Assembly: GCA_029262055.1 (NCBI GenBank)
Contig: JAJDAD010000049.1
Span: forward strand, 1 to 64,000
DNA from: Candidatus Zhuqueibacterota bacterium
GTDB lineage: Bacteria > Zhuqueibacterota > Zhuqueibacteria > Oceanimicrobiales > Oceanimicrobiaceae
Reading direction: 5' to 3'
Length of the DNA: 64,000 nucleotides
Shown here: one piece after another, positions 51,233 to 60,067 of the stretch
Position numbering within the stretch: the stretch's first letter is position 1
Layout: each line of letters starts with the position of its first letter
The notes under the pieces: generated by a model
Database searches by the model: none
The model's input: only the letters and a program-made list of their open reading frames with translations
Told to the model about the DNA's origin: nothing
Position numbers and translations under genes: made by a program

Positions 51233-53833
51233 TCACTCCCTTTTCAAGACAAGTACCGTATAATCATCAACCGCCGGACTCTCCGAATAGAACTCCCGAA
51301 CATCCCCCATGGTCTTTTGCCGAATCTCCTCTGCCGGTAAGCCGCGATGGGATTCCAACTGTTTCCTGAGCCGCTCTAGAGAAAAGAACTCTACGCTCTC
51401 CTGTCCCGAGCTGTCTGTAATGGGACGCGCCGCTTCCTCCACACCATCCGTGAAAAAAACCAGAGTGTCTCCCCTCCTGAACCGGAACTTTACGGTGGTC
51501 AAGGCATTTCTGAAGATTTCCCCATTGCCTTGCAGTCCAATGCCGAGCCCTTCACATTGCAGCTCGGAGAGTTCTTCGGATTCTGCAGCACGCATGAGTA
51601 TTGGCTTCGGATGGCCTGCCCGCACCAAGTGAGCTGTTTGTGTCGCGGTATCCAAAACACCCACAATAGCAGTCACAAATAGATGCCTGTCCACGGTCGG
51701 GGCCGCGAAGTAAGCATTCAAGCGTAGTGCAATTTCATCCGGCTCCTGGGTGAATTCCGGCGAGTACCTGAGCAAGCTGATGCACTGCGCCATATAGAAC
51801 GCCGCCGATGTACCCTTCCCGGAAACATCACCGATTGCAAAAAGAAATCGCGTGTCGCTGAGCCGGATAACATCGTAAAAATCACCACCGACCTCGTTAG
51901 CCGTTTCCAGTCCGGCAGCAACTTGAAAGCCCGGTATCTCCGGCAGCTCCCCGCGCAGCAAGTCCAACTGAACCTGCCGGGCAATCTTCAGCTCCTGGTC
52001 CAGCCGCTCTTTGTCACGAACTTCTATCATGGAAAGCTCTAGCTTCTCGCCCATTTGGTTAAAGCGCTCCGCCAGCTCCACAAACTCGTCGCGCCCGTGG
52101 ACCTGCACTTTATAAGCCAGGTTTCCGGTGGAGATCTCACGAATACCCCTTCGCAACTGATTGAACCTCTGGACTATCGTGCTGTTGATCTCCGAACCGA
52201 AACGGACCATGCGTTTCGTGATTAGGATATTGACCAGCGCAAAGACAACGGAAAGCAAGACCAGGTACCTTAAAAAGCCAGATGTAAGAAAAGACGCATG
52301 CGGGGTCAAAACCACTTCCAGCGCATAGGATCCGGGTGATGAACTGCTTGCCCCCAACACCGGCGCCATCAACCTACCCAGAGCGATTCGGTCGCTTGCG
52401 TCCTCGGTCGTAAACATGTGTGCCCAGTTGGAAAAACCAGACTTCGCCTGCTCTAAGCTAATGGCAAGGCCGTCCCTGGGATGGCTGCGTAAAAAACCTA
52501 GAGAGAAAATTGAAAAATCGCCCATTTTGCCCCAAAAACTGAGTGGCCCCAAATCAAGCTCGTAAAGCATGTTCTCCCAGTTATGGGGTTCGTAGGGATA
52601 GGCCAAAAGGTGAGTCCCGGCCAGAATCGACAACTTCTCTGCAACATGGGCAAGAAAGACGGAATCCAGGCGAATGGCCTGCAGAACGTCGGGCCCATTT
52701 TGTTTTTCTCTTCTTGACAACAAAAAGTAGTCGGATGACGAAGGGGGCTCTCCTTGCTGTCCGGACTTTCTTATTTGAGCAACCGCGTTGCGGGTAACTG
52801 CCTTGGGCGCGACTTGCAGGTTTTCGTAACCAGAAAAGTCAACAAACACGACGTCCCCGGTCAACGGGACGCTGAGCTGCACAAAAGGCCTGCTTGACTC
52901 AAGAGAACTGCTCGAGTCCACTGCCGCAAGTATAGCCATCCTGATTCTCTCAGCCTGGAGTCCTGAAACCAGAAGAAAGAATATCGCCGTCAGAACAAAC
53001 ATCTGAATGATCAGTGGGAATGTCGACTGGAACAGACCGGATATTCTAAGCTTGCGCGACAGCGAAGCAAAGTTGTAAACCAATACAATGGGGACCTTGA
53101 TTATCAAAGCCAGAAGATATATCCGCACAGCCAGGTAGAGAAAATGTGGAACATGTCGCCATAAATCAGCATGATGAGGCTCAGCCGCACGCAGTTCGTC
53201 AAAAGGGGCCACCTGGCCTGACACCCGGTAGAGAAAAAGAAATACAACCCAATAGACCCAGCATTCGCCTTTTGTGAGCTGCTCAAGCCAGGTTGTGTTA
53301 CGCAGCAATGACACGAAAAGCAACACGGCTATCGCGGCAAACCCCAGACGGTTATCCCCGGCCAGGAGCTCGCTGGCCAGCAGGCCAATCAATGATATCC
53401 AAACGATCATGGACCGACGGCCATCACCGTTTTGCACCAGCACCTGACTATACAGCAACACAGTAGATGCCAAAAATACGACATGGAGCAAAGCGAGGCC
53501 GGAGGATGGCTGGTTAAACGTCAACCCATTCGCTAGCCCGGTGAGCGCGGCCCGCAAAACAAGATTATCGAGAAACCCAAAAACCAGAAACCCAACCAGC
53601 AAAAGCTCGATCGGTGGCTGAATTTGGTCGTAAACGGAACGCGCAAGTTTAAACCAAATAACAAAGAAACTGATAAGAAGAAGTGGCTCCAGGGGGAAAT
53701 CTTCTCCAACGGAGAAGGCGAGCAGAAAAAAGTTTGCGAACCAGGCAGCAAGGTAAATCAGTAGCCTTGGGTTGCGCACACTCCTCACCCGATGGGCGAA
53801 TTCGGAACTCTTTGTGATTAATCTAAAATTCAC
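51233..53833 (-). CDS. Membrane PP2C-type (SpoIIE/RsbU) serine phosphatase with HAMP-like linker
   Basis: An 866-residue protein starting with GTG. It has about nine N-terminal membrane spans (24-290), an extracytoplasmic region (295-515), a further span (518-540) and a HAMP-like segment (541-600). A short coiled coil leads into a PP2C phosphatase domain (610-864) with the metal Asp residues in GGDFYD (651), IGDVSGKG (669), FFTDG (796) and VDDYT (856-857), all present. Such phosphatases dephosphorylate STAS antagonists and so activate partner switching. No STAS gene is next to it; the only one in the window is at 59.25 kb. Confidence 0.9.
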   Translation of the reverse strand: MNFRLITKSSEFAHRVRSVRNPRLLIYLAAWFANFFLLAFSVGEDFPLEPLLLISFFVIWFKLARSVYDQIQPPIELLLVGFLVFGFLDNLVLRAALTGLANGLTFNQPSSGLALLHVVFLASTVLLYSQVLVQNGDGRRSMIVWISLIGLLASELLAGDNRLGFAAIAVLLFVSLLRNTTWLEQLTKGECWVYWVVFLFLYRVSGQVAPFDELRAAEPHHADLWRHVPHFLYLAVRIYLLALIIKVPIVLVYNFASLSRKLRISGLFQSTFPLIIQMFVLTAIFFLLVSGLQAERIRMAILAAVDSSSSLESSRPFVQLSVPLTGDVVFVDFSGYENLQVAPKAVTRNAVAQIRKSGQQGEPPSSSDYFLLSRREKQNGPDVLQAIRLDSVFLAHVAEKLSILAGTHLLAYPYEPHNWENMLYELDLGPLSFWGKMGDFSIFSLGFLRSHPRDGLAISLEQAKSGFSNWAHMFTTEDASDRIALGRLMAPVLGASSSSPGSYALEVVLTPHASFLTSGFLRYLVLLSVVFALVNILITKRMVRFGSEINSTIVQRFNQLRRGIREISTGNLAYKVQVHGRDEFVELAERFNQMGEKLELSMIEVRDKERLDQELKIARQVQLDLLRGELPEIPGFQVAAGLETANEVGGDFYDVIRLSDTRFLFAIGDVSGKGTSAAFYMAQCISLLRYSPEFTQEPDEIALRLNAYFAAPTVDRHLFVTAIVGVLDTATQTAHLVRAGHPKPILMRAAESEELSELQCEGLGIGLQGNGEIFRNALTTVKFRFRRGDTLVFFTDGVEEAARPITDSSGQESVEFFSLERLRKQLESHRGLPAEEIRQKTMGDVREFYSESPAVDDYTVLVLKRE

Positions 53834-54051
53834 TTGGTGGTAGCTGGAGTTATTCTGTTAGAGTATGATAGGCGCAAGCAAAAGACAACACGGCCATCCG
53901 GAAGTTACAAAAACAATGACTGTTTGTAAACATCAAATCCGCTCAGAGGGGCAGCAGCAAAGTGACCATCCCCAAATTGGTCAATGCAGGATAGACCTTT
54001 GCGGGATGGGGCTGTAAACCAGCGGCAGACTTTCCGGAACGGGAACTCCTG

Positions 54052-55122
54052 CTACTCGGCAACCAGGTCTGCCCAGGAGTATAGGTGAAATGTCTTGTCG
54101 TCGGACATGGCAACAAACAGGCCGAGGGGGTACTCGTCACCCAGCCACACGTTTGTGACATCGCAACCATCGCTGCCCGTGGTCGCCAGCCGCACAGTTT
54201 TCAAGGGGAGGTGTCGATTCGGGTCGGTTTTCTCCCCACTGCGACTGAAGATATGAAACCGGTCCGCACCCTGGTCGGAGACAACAATATATCCTTCGGC
54301 CAGGGGTGTCTTGTAGATTGCGATGCCTTCCCGGTCACGCTTAAACCCACTCCCTCCAAACACAGATAATTCCTCGTTGGCGTTCGGGATGTCCGGGTCG
54401 GCGTGATATTTTCGGATGCCATAGCGTTCATCCGAATAATACACAAAGCCTGCTGCGTCGTCAACCGCGATGGCCTCGATTTCTCCTTCGCCCTCTCTAT
54501 CAACACCGCTGAACCGGCCAAACGCGCGCACCTTCCGGAAAGCAACATTGCCGGAGCCATCGTCAACAAGACGATATTGCCATAGATAGGAGCCGGAGGG
54601 ACCGTTCTTTCGGCTGACGATGGCAAACACGGCGCCGTCTCCGGGCCTTTTAAATATGCCAACCCCCATGGGTCTACGCTCCTCTTCGCCCTCAAAAGCC
54701 GGTATGCCACGGGCATCTATGCGCTGCAGATCGGGAAGCCTGAAGACGTAAAGCTTCTTTGCATCCCGGTCAGTGGCAACGGCAATGTCGACCTGCTCAT
54801 CGCGCAATTGCAGTCCATATTCAACATCGACATTGTTCAAGCGCTGCATGTCCGGACTACGTACCCGGCGCACCTCCTGGCCCTCGAGGTTAAACGCGAA
54901 GAGAATCCCTGCTTTGTCAGTCCCGAGGATCAAAGATTGTTGCGGGTCCTTCTTGTTGATCCAGATTGCGGGATCATCGCTGTCCTTTTCAACCGTATCT
55001 GTAACCGCAACCGGTGCCACGCGGGTGCCGCCCTCACAGCCCCCAAACAGCGCAACAGCCCCCCAAAGGACTTCCAGACACATCAGCTGGAACACAGAAC
55101 GTTGTAAAGTCAAGAGTTTCAT
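54052..55122 (-). CDS. Beta-propeller phytase-like lipoprotein
   Basis: A 356-residue protein. The N-terminus ends ALFGGC (Cys29), a probable lipobox. The rest reads as a six-bladed propeller of the Bacillus phytase type: DSDDPAIWINKKDPQQSLIL, GTDKAGILFAFNLEGQEV, NNVDVEYG, DREGIAIYKTPLAEGYIVVS, DQGADRFHIFSR and TNVWLGDEYPLGLFVAMSDD, rich in calcium-binding Asp and Glu. Such enzymes release phosphate from calcium phytate. It lies 35 nt after tRNA-Arg(TCG) and may be read from the same promoter. No phosphate-regulation box was identified. Confidence 0.88.
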   Translation of the reverse strand: MKLLTLQRSVFQLMCLEVLWGAVALFGGCEGGTRVAPVAVTDTVEKDSDDPAIWINKKDPQQSLILGTDKAGILFAFNLEGQEVRRVRSPDMQRLNNVDVEYGLQLRDEQVDIAVATDRDAKKLYVFRLPDLQRIDARGIPAFEGEEERRPMGVGIFKRPGDGAVFAIVSRKNGPSGSYLWQYRLVDDGSGNVAFRKVRAFGRFSGVDREGEGEIEAIAVDDAAGFVYYSDERYGIRKYHADPDIPNANEELSVFGGSGFKRDREGIAIYKTPLAEGYIVVSDQGADRFHIFSRSGEKTDPNRHLPLKTVRLATTGSDGCDVTNVWLGDEYPLGLFVAMSDDKTFHLYSWADLVAE

Positions 55123-55157
55123 AATAGAGCCGGAAAGCAGGCAAAGTGGCAGGAGAA

Positions 55158-55231
55158 TACGCCCGGAAGGATTCGAACCCTCAACCTTCTGATCCGAAGT
55201 CAGATGCTCTGTCCAGTTGAGCTACGGGCGC
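55158..55231 (-). tRNA. tRNA-Arg (anticodon TCG)
   Basis: A 74-nt cloverleaf with acceptor GCGCCCG/CGGGCGT, D arm GCTC/GAGC, anticodon stem TCTGA/TCAGA and loop CTTCGGA. Anticodon TCG reads CGA. Because TadA-modified tRNA-Arg(ACG) can also read CGA, the two overlap. CCA is not encoded. Confidence 0.93.
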
Positions 55232-55256
55232 GTCAAACAAGATGAACACAAGATAG

Positions 55257-55327
55257 CTGGGGTGCAGGGATTCGAACCCCGATTACACGATCCAGAGTCG
55301 CGTGTCCTGCCGTTGGACGACACCCCA
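55257..55327 (-). tRNA. tRNA-Gln (anticodon CTG)
   Basis: A 71-nt cloverleaf with acceptor TGGGGTG/CACCCCA, D arm GTCC/GGAC, anticodon stem CGCGA/TCGTG and loop CTCTGGA. Anticodon CTG reads CAG. It lies just after gltX. In bacteria lacking GlnRS the same GluRS charges tRNA-Gln for amidation, but whether that holds here is unknown. Confidence 0.93.
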
Positions 55328-55362
55328 ATCATAGTCTAAGAAACAACTATTCTGCGCAGCAA

Positions 55363-56850
55363 CTACACCGCTTGCAAGTGATTTTTCTCAATATATTCCA
55401 TCGCCCGACGAATGCGGGACAGGACCGTTTCCTGACCCATCAGCGTCATAACCTCAAAAATTCCCGGGCTAACTGAGCCTCCGGTCAAAGCCAGTCGCAG
55501 GGGCTGGATCACTTTGCCTGCTCCAACCTCCAGCTCTTCAGCAAGCCGTCGAACAACACCCTCAATGGCGTCAATCGTAAACTCGTCCATCGACGCGAGG
55601 TCGCTGTACAGCCTGGTCAACTGTTCAAGCACGCCCGGCTTAGTCCAGAGCTTCGATACACTCTTCTCATCGTATTGCGTGGGCTCTGAGAAAAAGTAAG
55701 CACTCCGTTCATCGACCTCATTCAGTCGCTTCAACCTGGGCTGAAGCAGTTCCAGAATCCGCATAACATAACTGCGCTCCTGGTCGGAAGGGCTGTCCGG
55801 GAGAAAGCCGGCCTCCTGCAGTCTGGGCAAGGCCAGGTCATACAATTGGCCGAGGGAAAGTTGCATTATATATTGGCAATTCATCCATTCCAGCTTGCGC
55901 TCGTCAAAGACCGCACTCTTCTTTGAAATGCCGGTCAGGCTAAACTCGCGGACCAACTCGTCCAGAGTCAAAATCTCGCGATCCTCACCGGGGGCCCACC
56001 CAAGGAGTGAGAGAAAATTCCGCAGCGCCTCCGGCATGTACCCGGAGGTTTCGTATTGACCGACGGCTGTTGCCCCATGACGCTTGCTCAAACGGCGTTT
56101 GTCCGGCCCCAGAATTAATGGCACGTGCGCAAAGGTTGGAACTGACCATGCGAAGGCGTTGTAGAGCAGAACATGTTTGGGAGTGTTGGACAGATGGTCC
56201 TCACCACGAATGACGTGTGTGATCCGCATCAGGTGATCATCTACCACAACCGCAAAATGGTAAGTTGGAAACCCGTCAGACCTCCGGATAATCAAGTCAT
56301 CCAGTTGCGTATGCCGGACCACTATCCTGCCGTAAACTTCGTCCTCAAAAGCAGTCTCACCACTCTCTGGAACTTTCAGGCGAATGGCGCAAGGCGCGTT
56401 TTGAGCCTCCAGTCCGGCAATCTCCGCAGAGGACAGGTGGTAGCAGGTACGCTCGTCACGATAACGGAAGTCCTTTTTTTTGTCCGCAGCACTCCTGCGC
56501 TTCCGGTCAAGCGTCTCTTTACTGCAGAAACACTTGTATGCCTTGCCGGCTGCGAGCAACTCATCCAGGTGCTTCTGGTAAATATCGAGCCTGGCGGACT
56601 GATGCACTATCTCCTCATCCCAGTCCAGGCTTAGCCAGCGCATGCCTGCAATGATCGCCGCTACCATATCCTCGCCGGAGCGCTCGGTGTCGGTATCTTC
56701 GATGCGCAGCAAAAACTGGCCCCCATGGCTGCGCGCAAACAGCCAGTTGAAGATGGCGGTCCGTGCGCCCCCAACGTGAAGATAACCTGTTGGGCTGGGT
56801 GCAAATCTGGTTCTGACTTGGCTCACTGCCTTAGCATTCAAAATAGACAT
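55363..56850 (-). CDS. gltX: Glutamyl-tRNA synthetase
   Basis: Class I synthetase of 495 residues. The HIGH-type motif reads HVGG (25-28) in APSPTGYLHVGGARTAIFNW, LRIEDTDTERS follows, and the KMSKS-type motif is KRRLSKRHGA. An all-alpha anticodon-binding region fills the C-terminus. A cysteine-bearing insert (YKCFCSKETLDRKR) is typical of the discriminating and non-discriminating bacterial forms alike. It lies between tRNA-Ser(GCT) upstream and tRNA-Gln and tRNA-Arg downstream, so the transcript mixes tRNAs with a synthetase. Confidence 0.97.
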   Translation of the reverse strand: MSILNAKAVSQVRTRFAPSPTGYLHVGGARTAIFNWLFARSHGGQFLLRIEDTDTERSGEDMVAAIIAGMRWLSLDWDEEIVHQSARLDIYQKHLDELLAAGKAYKCFCSKETLDRKRRSAADKKKDFRYRDERTCYHLSSAEIAGLEAQNAPCAIRLKVPESGETAFEDEVYGRIVVRHTQLDDLIIRRSDGFPTYHFAVVVDDHLMRITHVIRGEDHLSNTPKHVLLYNAFAWSVPTFAHVPLILGPDKRRLSKRHGATAVGQYETSGYMPEALRNFLSLLGWAPGEDREILTLDELVREFSLTGISKKSAVFDERKLEWMNCQYIMQLSLGQLYDLALPRLQEAGFLPDSPSDQERSYVMRILELLQPRLKRLNEVDERSAYFFSEPTQYDEKSVSKLWTKPGVLEQLTRLYSDLASMDEFTIDAIEGVVRRLAEELEVGAGKVIQPLRLALTGGSVSPGIFEVMTLMGQETVLSRIRRAMEYIEKNHLQAV

Positions 56851-56857
56851 AAAAATG

Positions 56858-56944
56858 CGGAGAGGGAGGGATTCGAACCCTCGGTAGAGTTGCCCCTACG
56901 CAGGTTTAGCAAACCTGTGCCTTCAGCCGCTCGGCCACCTCTCC
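56858..56944 (-). tRNA. tRNA-Ser (anticodon GCT)
   Basis: An 87-nt class II tRNA with acceptor GGAGAGG/CCTCTCC and discriminator G as in the other three tRNA-Ser genes, anticodon stem CAGGT/ACCTG, loop TTGCTAA and a long variable arm. Anticodon GCT reads AGC and AGU. It ends 8 nt before the gltX start codon. Confidence 0.94.
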
Positions 56945-57008
56945 GATACTGAACTTCATTAAAGATCTCTGTCTGCTTTCGGGTCAATGGTCCCCCAAAA
57001 GCGATGGA

Positions 57009-57037
57009 AATATACTAATTCCCTGGTAATAAGTCAA
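57009..57037 (-). promoter_or_regulatory. Predicted promoter of tRNA-Ser(GCT)-gltX
   Basis: Minus strand: TTGACT (57032-57037), 17 nt, TATATT (57009-57014), starting 5 nt after the dprA stop. Both hexamers are one base from consensus. Confidence 0.75.
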
Positions 57038-57042
57038 CCGCT

Positions 57043-58137
57043 TTAAAGTCTCGCAAACAGTTTGCCGGGATGTTGCTTTACAACATTCTTAAGTTCAAGA
57101 GATAACAGGATCGACAATGCCTGGCCGGTGGTGTTATTGCTTTCTTTGGCGATCCGGTCGATATGCATCGGCTCATTGGAAAGCATGGCTACCACCGAGG
57201 CTTCCTCTCTTGTCAGCGGCACGTCGACAGGTTGCGACGGCGCTGCATGCAGAATTGGCCTGAGCTGTGGCGCCAGCACAGCTATAACATCGTCGCTGCA
57301 AGTCACGACCTGGGCGCCCTCTTTGAGGAGGTTGTTGCACCCTACGCTGCGGCGGCTGTCAATATTACCGGGGACAGCAAAGACCTCGCGATTTTGCTCC
57401 AAAGCCATGGACGCCGTGATCAACGCACCGCTTCTTTCGCCGGCCTCCACCACAATCACACCCAGACTCAGTCCCGAAATCAACCTGTTGCGGCGGGGAA
57501 AGTTAGGCCTGTCCGGCAAGGTGCCCATGGGAAACTCAGAGACAACCGCCGCGGTTTCCGCTATGCGGCCAAACAGGTGGGTGTTTTCTGCAGGATAAAC
57601 CTTGTCAAGACCGGATCCGAGTACAGCAATCGTTCGTCCACCCGAATCGAGAGCGCTTTTGTGTGCGATGGCATCAACGCCGTGCGCGAGCCCGCTGACA
57701 ATGGTCAATCCCCTTTGACTCAACTCGGATGCCAGTTTTGCCGCTGCGGCCCGTCCGTAGGTGGACGGACTTCTAGAGCCGACAACCGCAATTCCGAACT
57801 GGTCGCGATCCTCGATTGCTCCCTTGACAAACAAGGTAGGTGGGGCGTCATAAACCTGCTTGAGGTAGGGCGGGTAATCGTCGTCCCAATAGGTCACCAT
57901 CCGCGCACCACTCTTCTCTATTAAATCTACCTGCTGCTCAGCGAAGCCGTTATCCTGGAATGCCGATATTTGAGCAGAGGTGGTTCTATCGATACCGGGT
58001 ACCCGGGAAAGCTCCTTCGCACTGGCTGCAAGCACAGCGGCCGCCGAGTGAAAATGCCCCACCAGGGCACGCAGCCTTTGCGGGCCGACGCCGGGAACAC
58101 AGGAAAGTCGCAATAGATCTAGTTTTTCACCCACCAT
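57043..58137 (-). CDS. dprA: DNA-processing protein DprA (Smf)
   Basis: Binds incoming single-stranded DNA and loads RecA in transformation. The 364-residue protein has an N-terminal helix-hairpin-helix/SAM-like region (LSCVPGVGPQRLRALVGHF), a Rossmann-like core with VVGSRSPSTYGR, VSGLAHGVDAIAHKSALD, FPRRNRLISGLS, VVEAGERSGALITASMALE and VFAVPGNIDSRRSVGCNNLL, and a C-terminal winged helix (REEASVVAMLSNEPMHIDRI). It is 16 nt downstream of obg. With cinA and recA in the window, uptake-linked recombination is plausible. Confidence 0.95.
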   Translation of the reverse strand: MVGEKLDLLRLSCVPGVGPQRLRALVGHFHSAAAVLAASAKELSRVPGIDRTTSAQISAFQDNGFAEQQVDLIEKSGARMVTYWDDDYPPYLKQVYDAPPTLFVKGAIEDRDQFGIAVVGSRSPSTYGRAAAAKLASELSQRGLTIVSGLAHGVDAIAHKSALDSGGRTIAVLGSGLDKVYPAENTHLFGRIAETAAVVSEFPMGTLPDRPNFPRRNRLISGLSLGVIVVEAGERSGALITASMALEQNREVFAVPGNIDSRRSVGCNNLLKEGAQVVTCSDDVIAVLAPQLRPILHAAPSQPVDVPLTREEASVVAMLSNEPMHIDRIAKESNNTTGQALSILLSLELKNVVKQHPGKLFARL

Positions 58138-58153
58138 GAGAATCCCAAAGCCC

Positions 58154-59137
58154 CTATTCCACTATCGTCTGCAGCGCACTCCAAATTTCATCTTTTAGCT
58201 CTGTAATTCCAGCCCCTGTGACACTTGAGATGTGCCGAACAGGCACCGGTAGCTTGCTTACCAGTTCCGAAAAATCTGCCTCCGGTTGCAGATCGGATTT
58301 GGTCAAAAGTACCGAGTGAATCCGGCCCGGAAGCCCATCCTGATATTGCTCCAACTCCCCCTGTAGCAGAAGATACGTTTCGTAAAGGTCGTCAGCGGAG
58401 CAGTCCAGGAGAACGAGCAAAAGCTTGGTCCGCTCGATGTGTCGCAGAAACTCATGCCCGAGCCCTTTGCCTAGATGTGCACCCTCGATTATGCCCGGGA
58501 TATCTGCAACCACATAGCTCCCCACGTCCCGATATTTGACAATTCCAAGATTTGGCTTAAGGGTGGTAAAAGGATAGTCCGCGATTTTGGGTTTAGCGTG
58601 TGAAAGTTTTGAAATCAGAGTAGACTTGCCCGAGTTGGGCAAACCCACCAGGCCGACATCGGCGATCAGTTTCAATTCCAGCTCAAGAATCTTCTCTTCG
58701 CCAAACTCGCCTGATTCCCAGTGCCGCGGTGCCTGATTGGTAGAACTGGCAAAGCGGGCATTTCCGCGGCCACCGTGACCGCCCCTGGCTGCGACCACCG
58801 ATTGATTGGCGTCCGTTAAGTCGGCGAGCAGAGTGCCGTCTGCCTGATCCCTGATGACGGTACCGAGCGGAACCTTGACCAGCAGCGGCTGCCCGTTCTT
58901 GCCGTGACAGTTGCTGCCCTTTCCGTGCTCTGCCCTGCCGGCCTTAAAGTGCGGCTTATACTTAAAATCCAGCAGAGTCGAGAGGTTCGGGTCTGCTTGC
59001 AGGACAACGTTGCCACCATTGCCACCATCACCGCCATTGGGTCCACCCTTGGCAACATACTTTTCCCTGCGAAAGCTAACGCAACCGCTACCGCCATTGC
59101 CAGCCTGAACTTTGATTACAGCCTTGTCTATAAACAT
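58154..59137 (-). CDS. obg: GTPase Obg (CgtA), short form
   Basis: Ribosome-assembly and stress GTPase. The 327-residue protein has the glycine-rich Obg fold (1-157, SGCVSFRREKYVAKGGPNGG), then the G domain with G1 GLPNSGKST (165-173), DYPFTTL (G2, 187-193), DIPG (G3), TKSD for G4 and SSVTG for G5. It ends right after the G domain, so the C-terminal OCT domain of some homologues is absent, as in the E. coli type length class. It begins 113 nt left of the STAS gene stop. Confidence 0.96.
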   Translation of the reverse strand: MFIDKAVIKVQAGNGGSGCVSFRREKYVAKGGPNGGDGGNGGNVVLQADPNLSTLLDFKYKPHFKAGRAEHGKGSNCHGKNGQPLLVKVPLGTVIRDQADGTLLADLTDANQSVVAARGGHGGRGNARFASSTNQAPRHWESGEFGEEKILELELKLIADVGLVGLPNSGKSTLISKLSHAKPKIADYPFTTLKPNLGIVKYRDVGSYVVADIPGIIEGAHLGKGLGHEFLRHIERTKLLLVLLDCSADDLYETYLLLQGELEQYQDGLPGRIHSVLLTKSDLQPEADFSELVSKLPVPVRHISSVTGAGITELKDEIWSALQTIVE

Positions 59138-59250
59138 GTAGTTTTAAACTTGTAAGGCGGGTGAGGCAAGAAGAGCTTTCATATCACTTGTCTGTGACAT
59201 GGGGTAAATCAAAGGGAGTGCAAGCGCCCATGCAAAAACGAGAAAAGCAG

Positions 59251-59958
59251 CTAACCGGCGGCCCTTTGATTAAAGTATGCCATTCTCTTCTTCTTAGAGT
59301 CCAACTCCAGGCGCTTCAAATATTTACGCATTTGAAACCAGCCTAGCTTGATATTTCCAAAAGGCGGGCTGTCCAGCTCCTTGATCAGTTGCCTGACGCT
59401 CAAATCCGGCTTTTCAACAACTAGCTGCTGCAGCTTCTCATCGATGGGATCAGCCGTAGCACCCTGTTCCGGCTCAACTTCAAAGTCGGACTGTGGCTCA
59501 GTATCTACATCATTGTTGAGGGAGGCTCCCGGCTCGGCTACCCCGCCCATGGCTGGCTCCGGCTGCTGATCCGTTTCCAGCCGCGCAGCTACTGTTCCGC
59601 CGTTCTGGTCAAAGTCAGCTATCGCCTCCTCCAAAGTATCAAAAGCCTTCAATATATAGTGAAACTCAAGAAGCTCAAAGACTTCAAAAACGTCCGGAAT
59701 CATCCGCACTAACTTGAGATCACCGTGCCGCTCCCGGATCCCTTTGATTTCACTGATAAAAATACCCCACCCGGCGCTGCTAATGTAGTCGACGTTACCC
59801 AGATCGATTACGATATTGTAGGTACTCGCTTTCAAAAGTGAAGACAACGAATGTTCCAGCTCAGCAGAGGTGGTCGTATCGATGTACCCCCCAACCTTGA
59901 TCACAGAAATGTTCTTCTGCGGCCCGACCTTTTCCAAGGACACTTGAATGCCTTCCAT
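59251..59958 (-). CDS. STAS-domain anti-sigma factor antagonist with C-terminal HTH-like domain
   Basis: A 235-residue protein. Residues 1-115 are a STAS domain like RsbV/SpoIIAA. IDLGNVDYISSAGWGIF places Ser61 at the phospho-acceptor serine of RsbV (Ser56) and SpoIIAA (Ser58). Residues 120-170 are an acidic, Pro- and Gly-rich linker. Residues 172-231 form a charged helical domain (KLQQLVVEKPDLSVRQLIKE, then KYLKRLELDSKKKRMAYF) that resembles a region of the neighbouring kinase-phosphatase. The ATG at 59958 follows AGGAG. Its own promoter lies just upstream. It should be the substrate of the upstream kinase and phosphatase domains (inference). Confidence 0.88.
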   Translation of the reverse strand: MEGIQVSLEKVGPQKNISVIKVGGYIDTTTSAELEHSLSSLLKASTYNIVIDLGNVDYISSAGWGIFISEIKGIRERHGDLKLVRMIPDVFEVFELLEFHYILKAFDTLEEAIADFDQNGGTVAARLETDQQPEPAMGGVAEPGASLNNDVDTEPQSDFEVEPEQGATADPIDEKLQQLVVEKPDLSVRQLIKELDSPPFGNIKLGWFQMRKYLKRLELDSKKKRMAYFNQRAAG

Positions 59959-59995
59959 GCACAGCTCCTACGTTCAGATTTAAAAAACGGTGAAG

Positions 59996-60024
59996 AATAT
60001 AAGAGAAAGTAGTAAAAAAGTCAA
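59996..60024 (-). promoter_or_regulatory. Predicted promoter of the STAS gene
   Basis: Minus strand: TTGACT (60019-60024), 17 nt, TATATT (59996-60001), identical in both hexamers and spacing to the tRNA-Ser(GCT)-gltX promoter. The start would be near 59989, about 30 nt before the ATG. Confidence 0.75.
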
Positions 60025-60067
60025 ACAGAAACCAAAGCCAAACACTCTTGAGCAAGCTACGCCGCAG

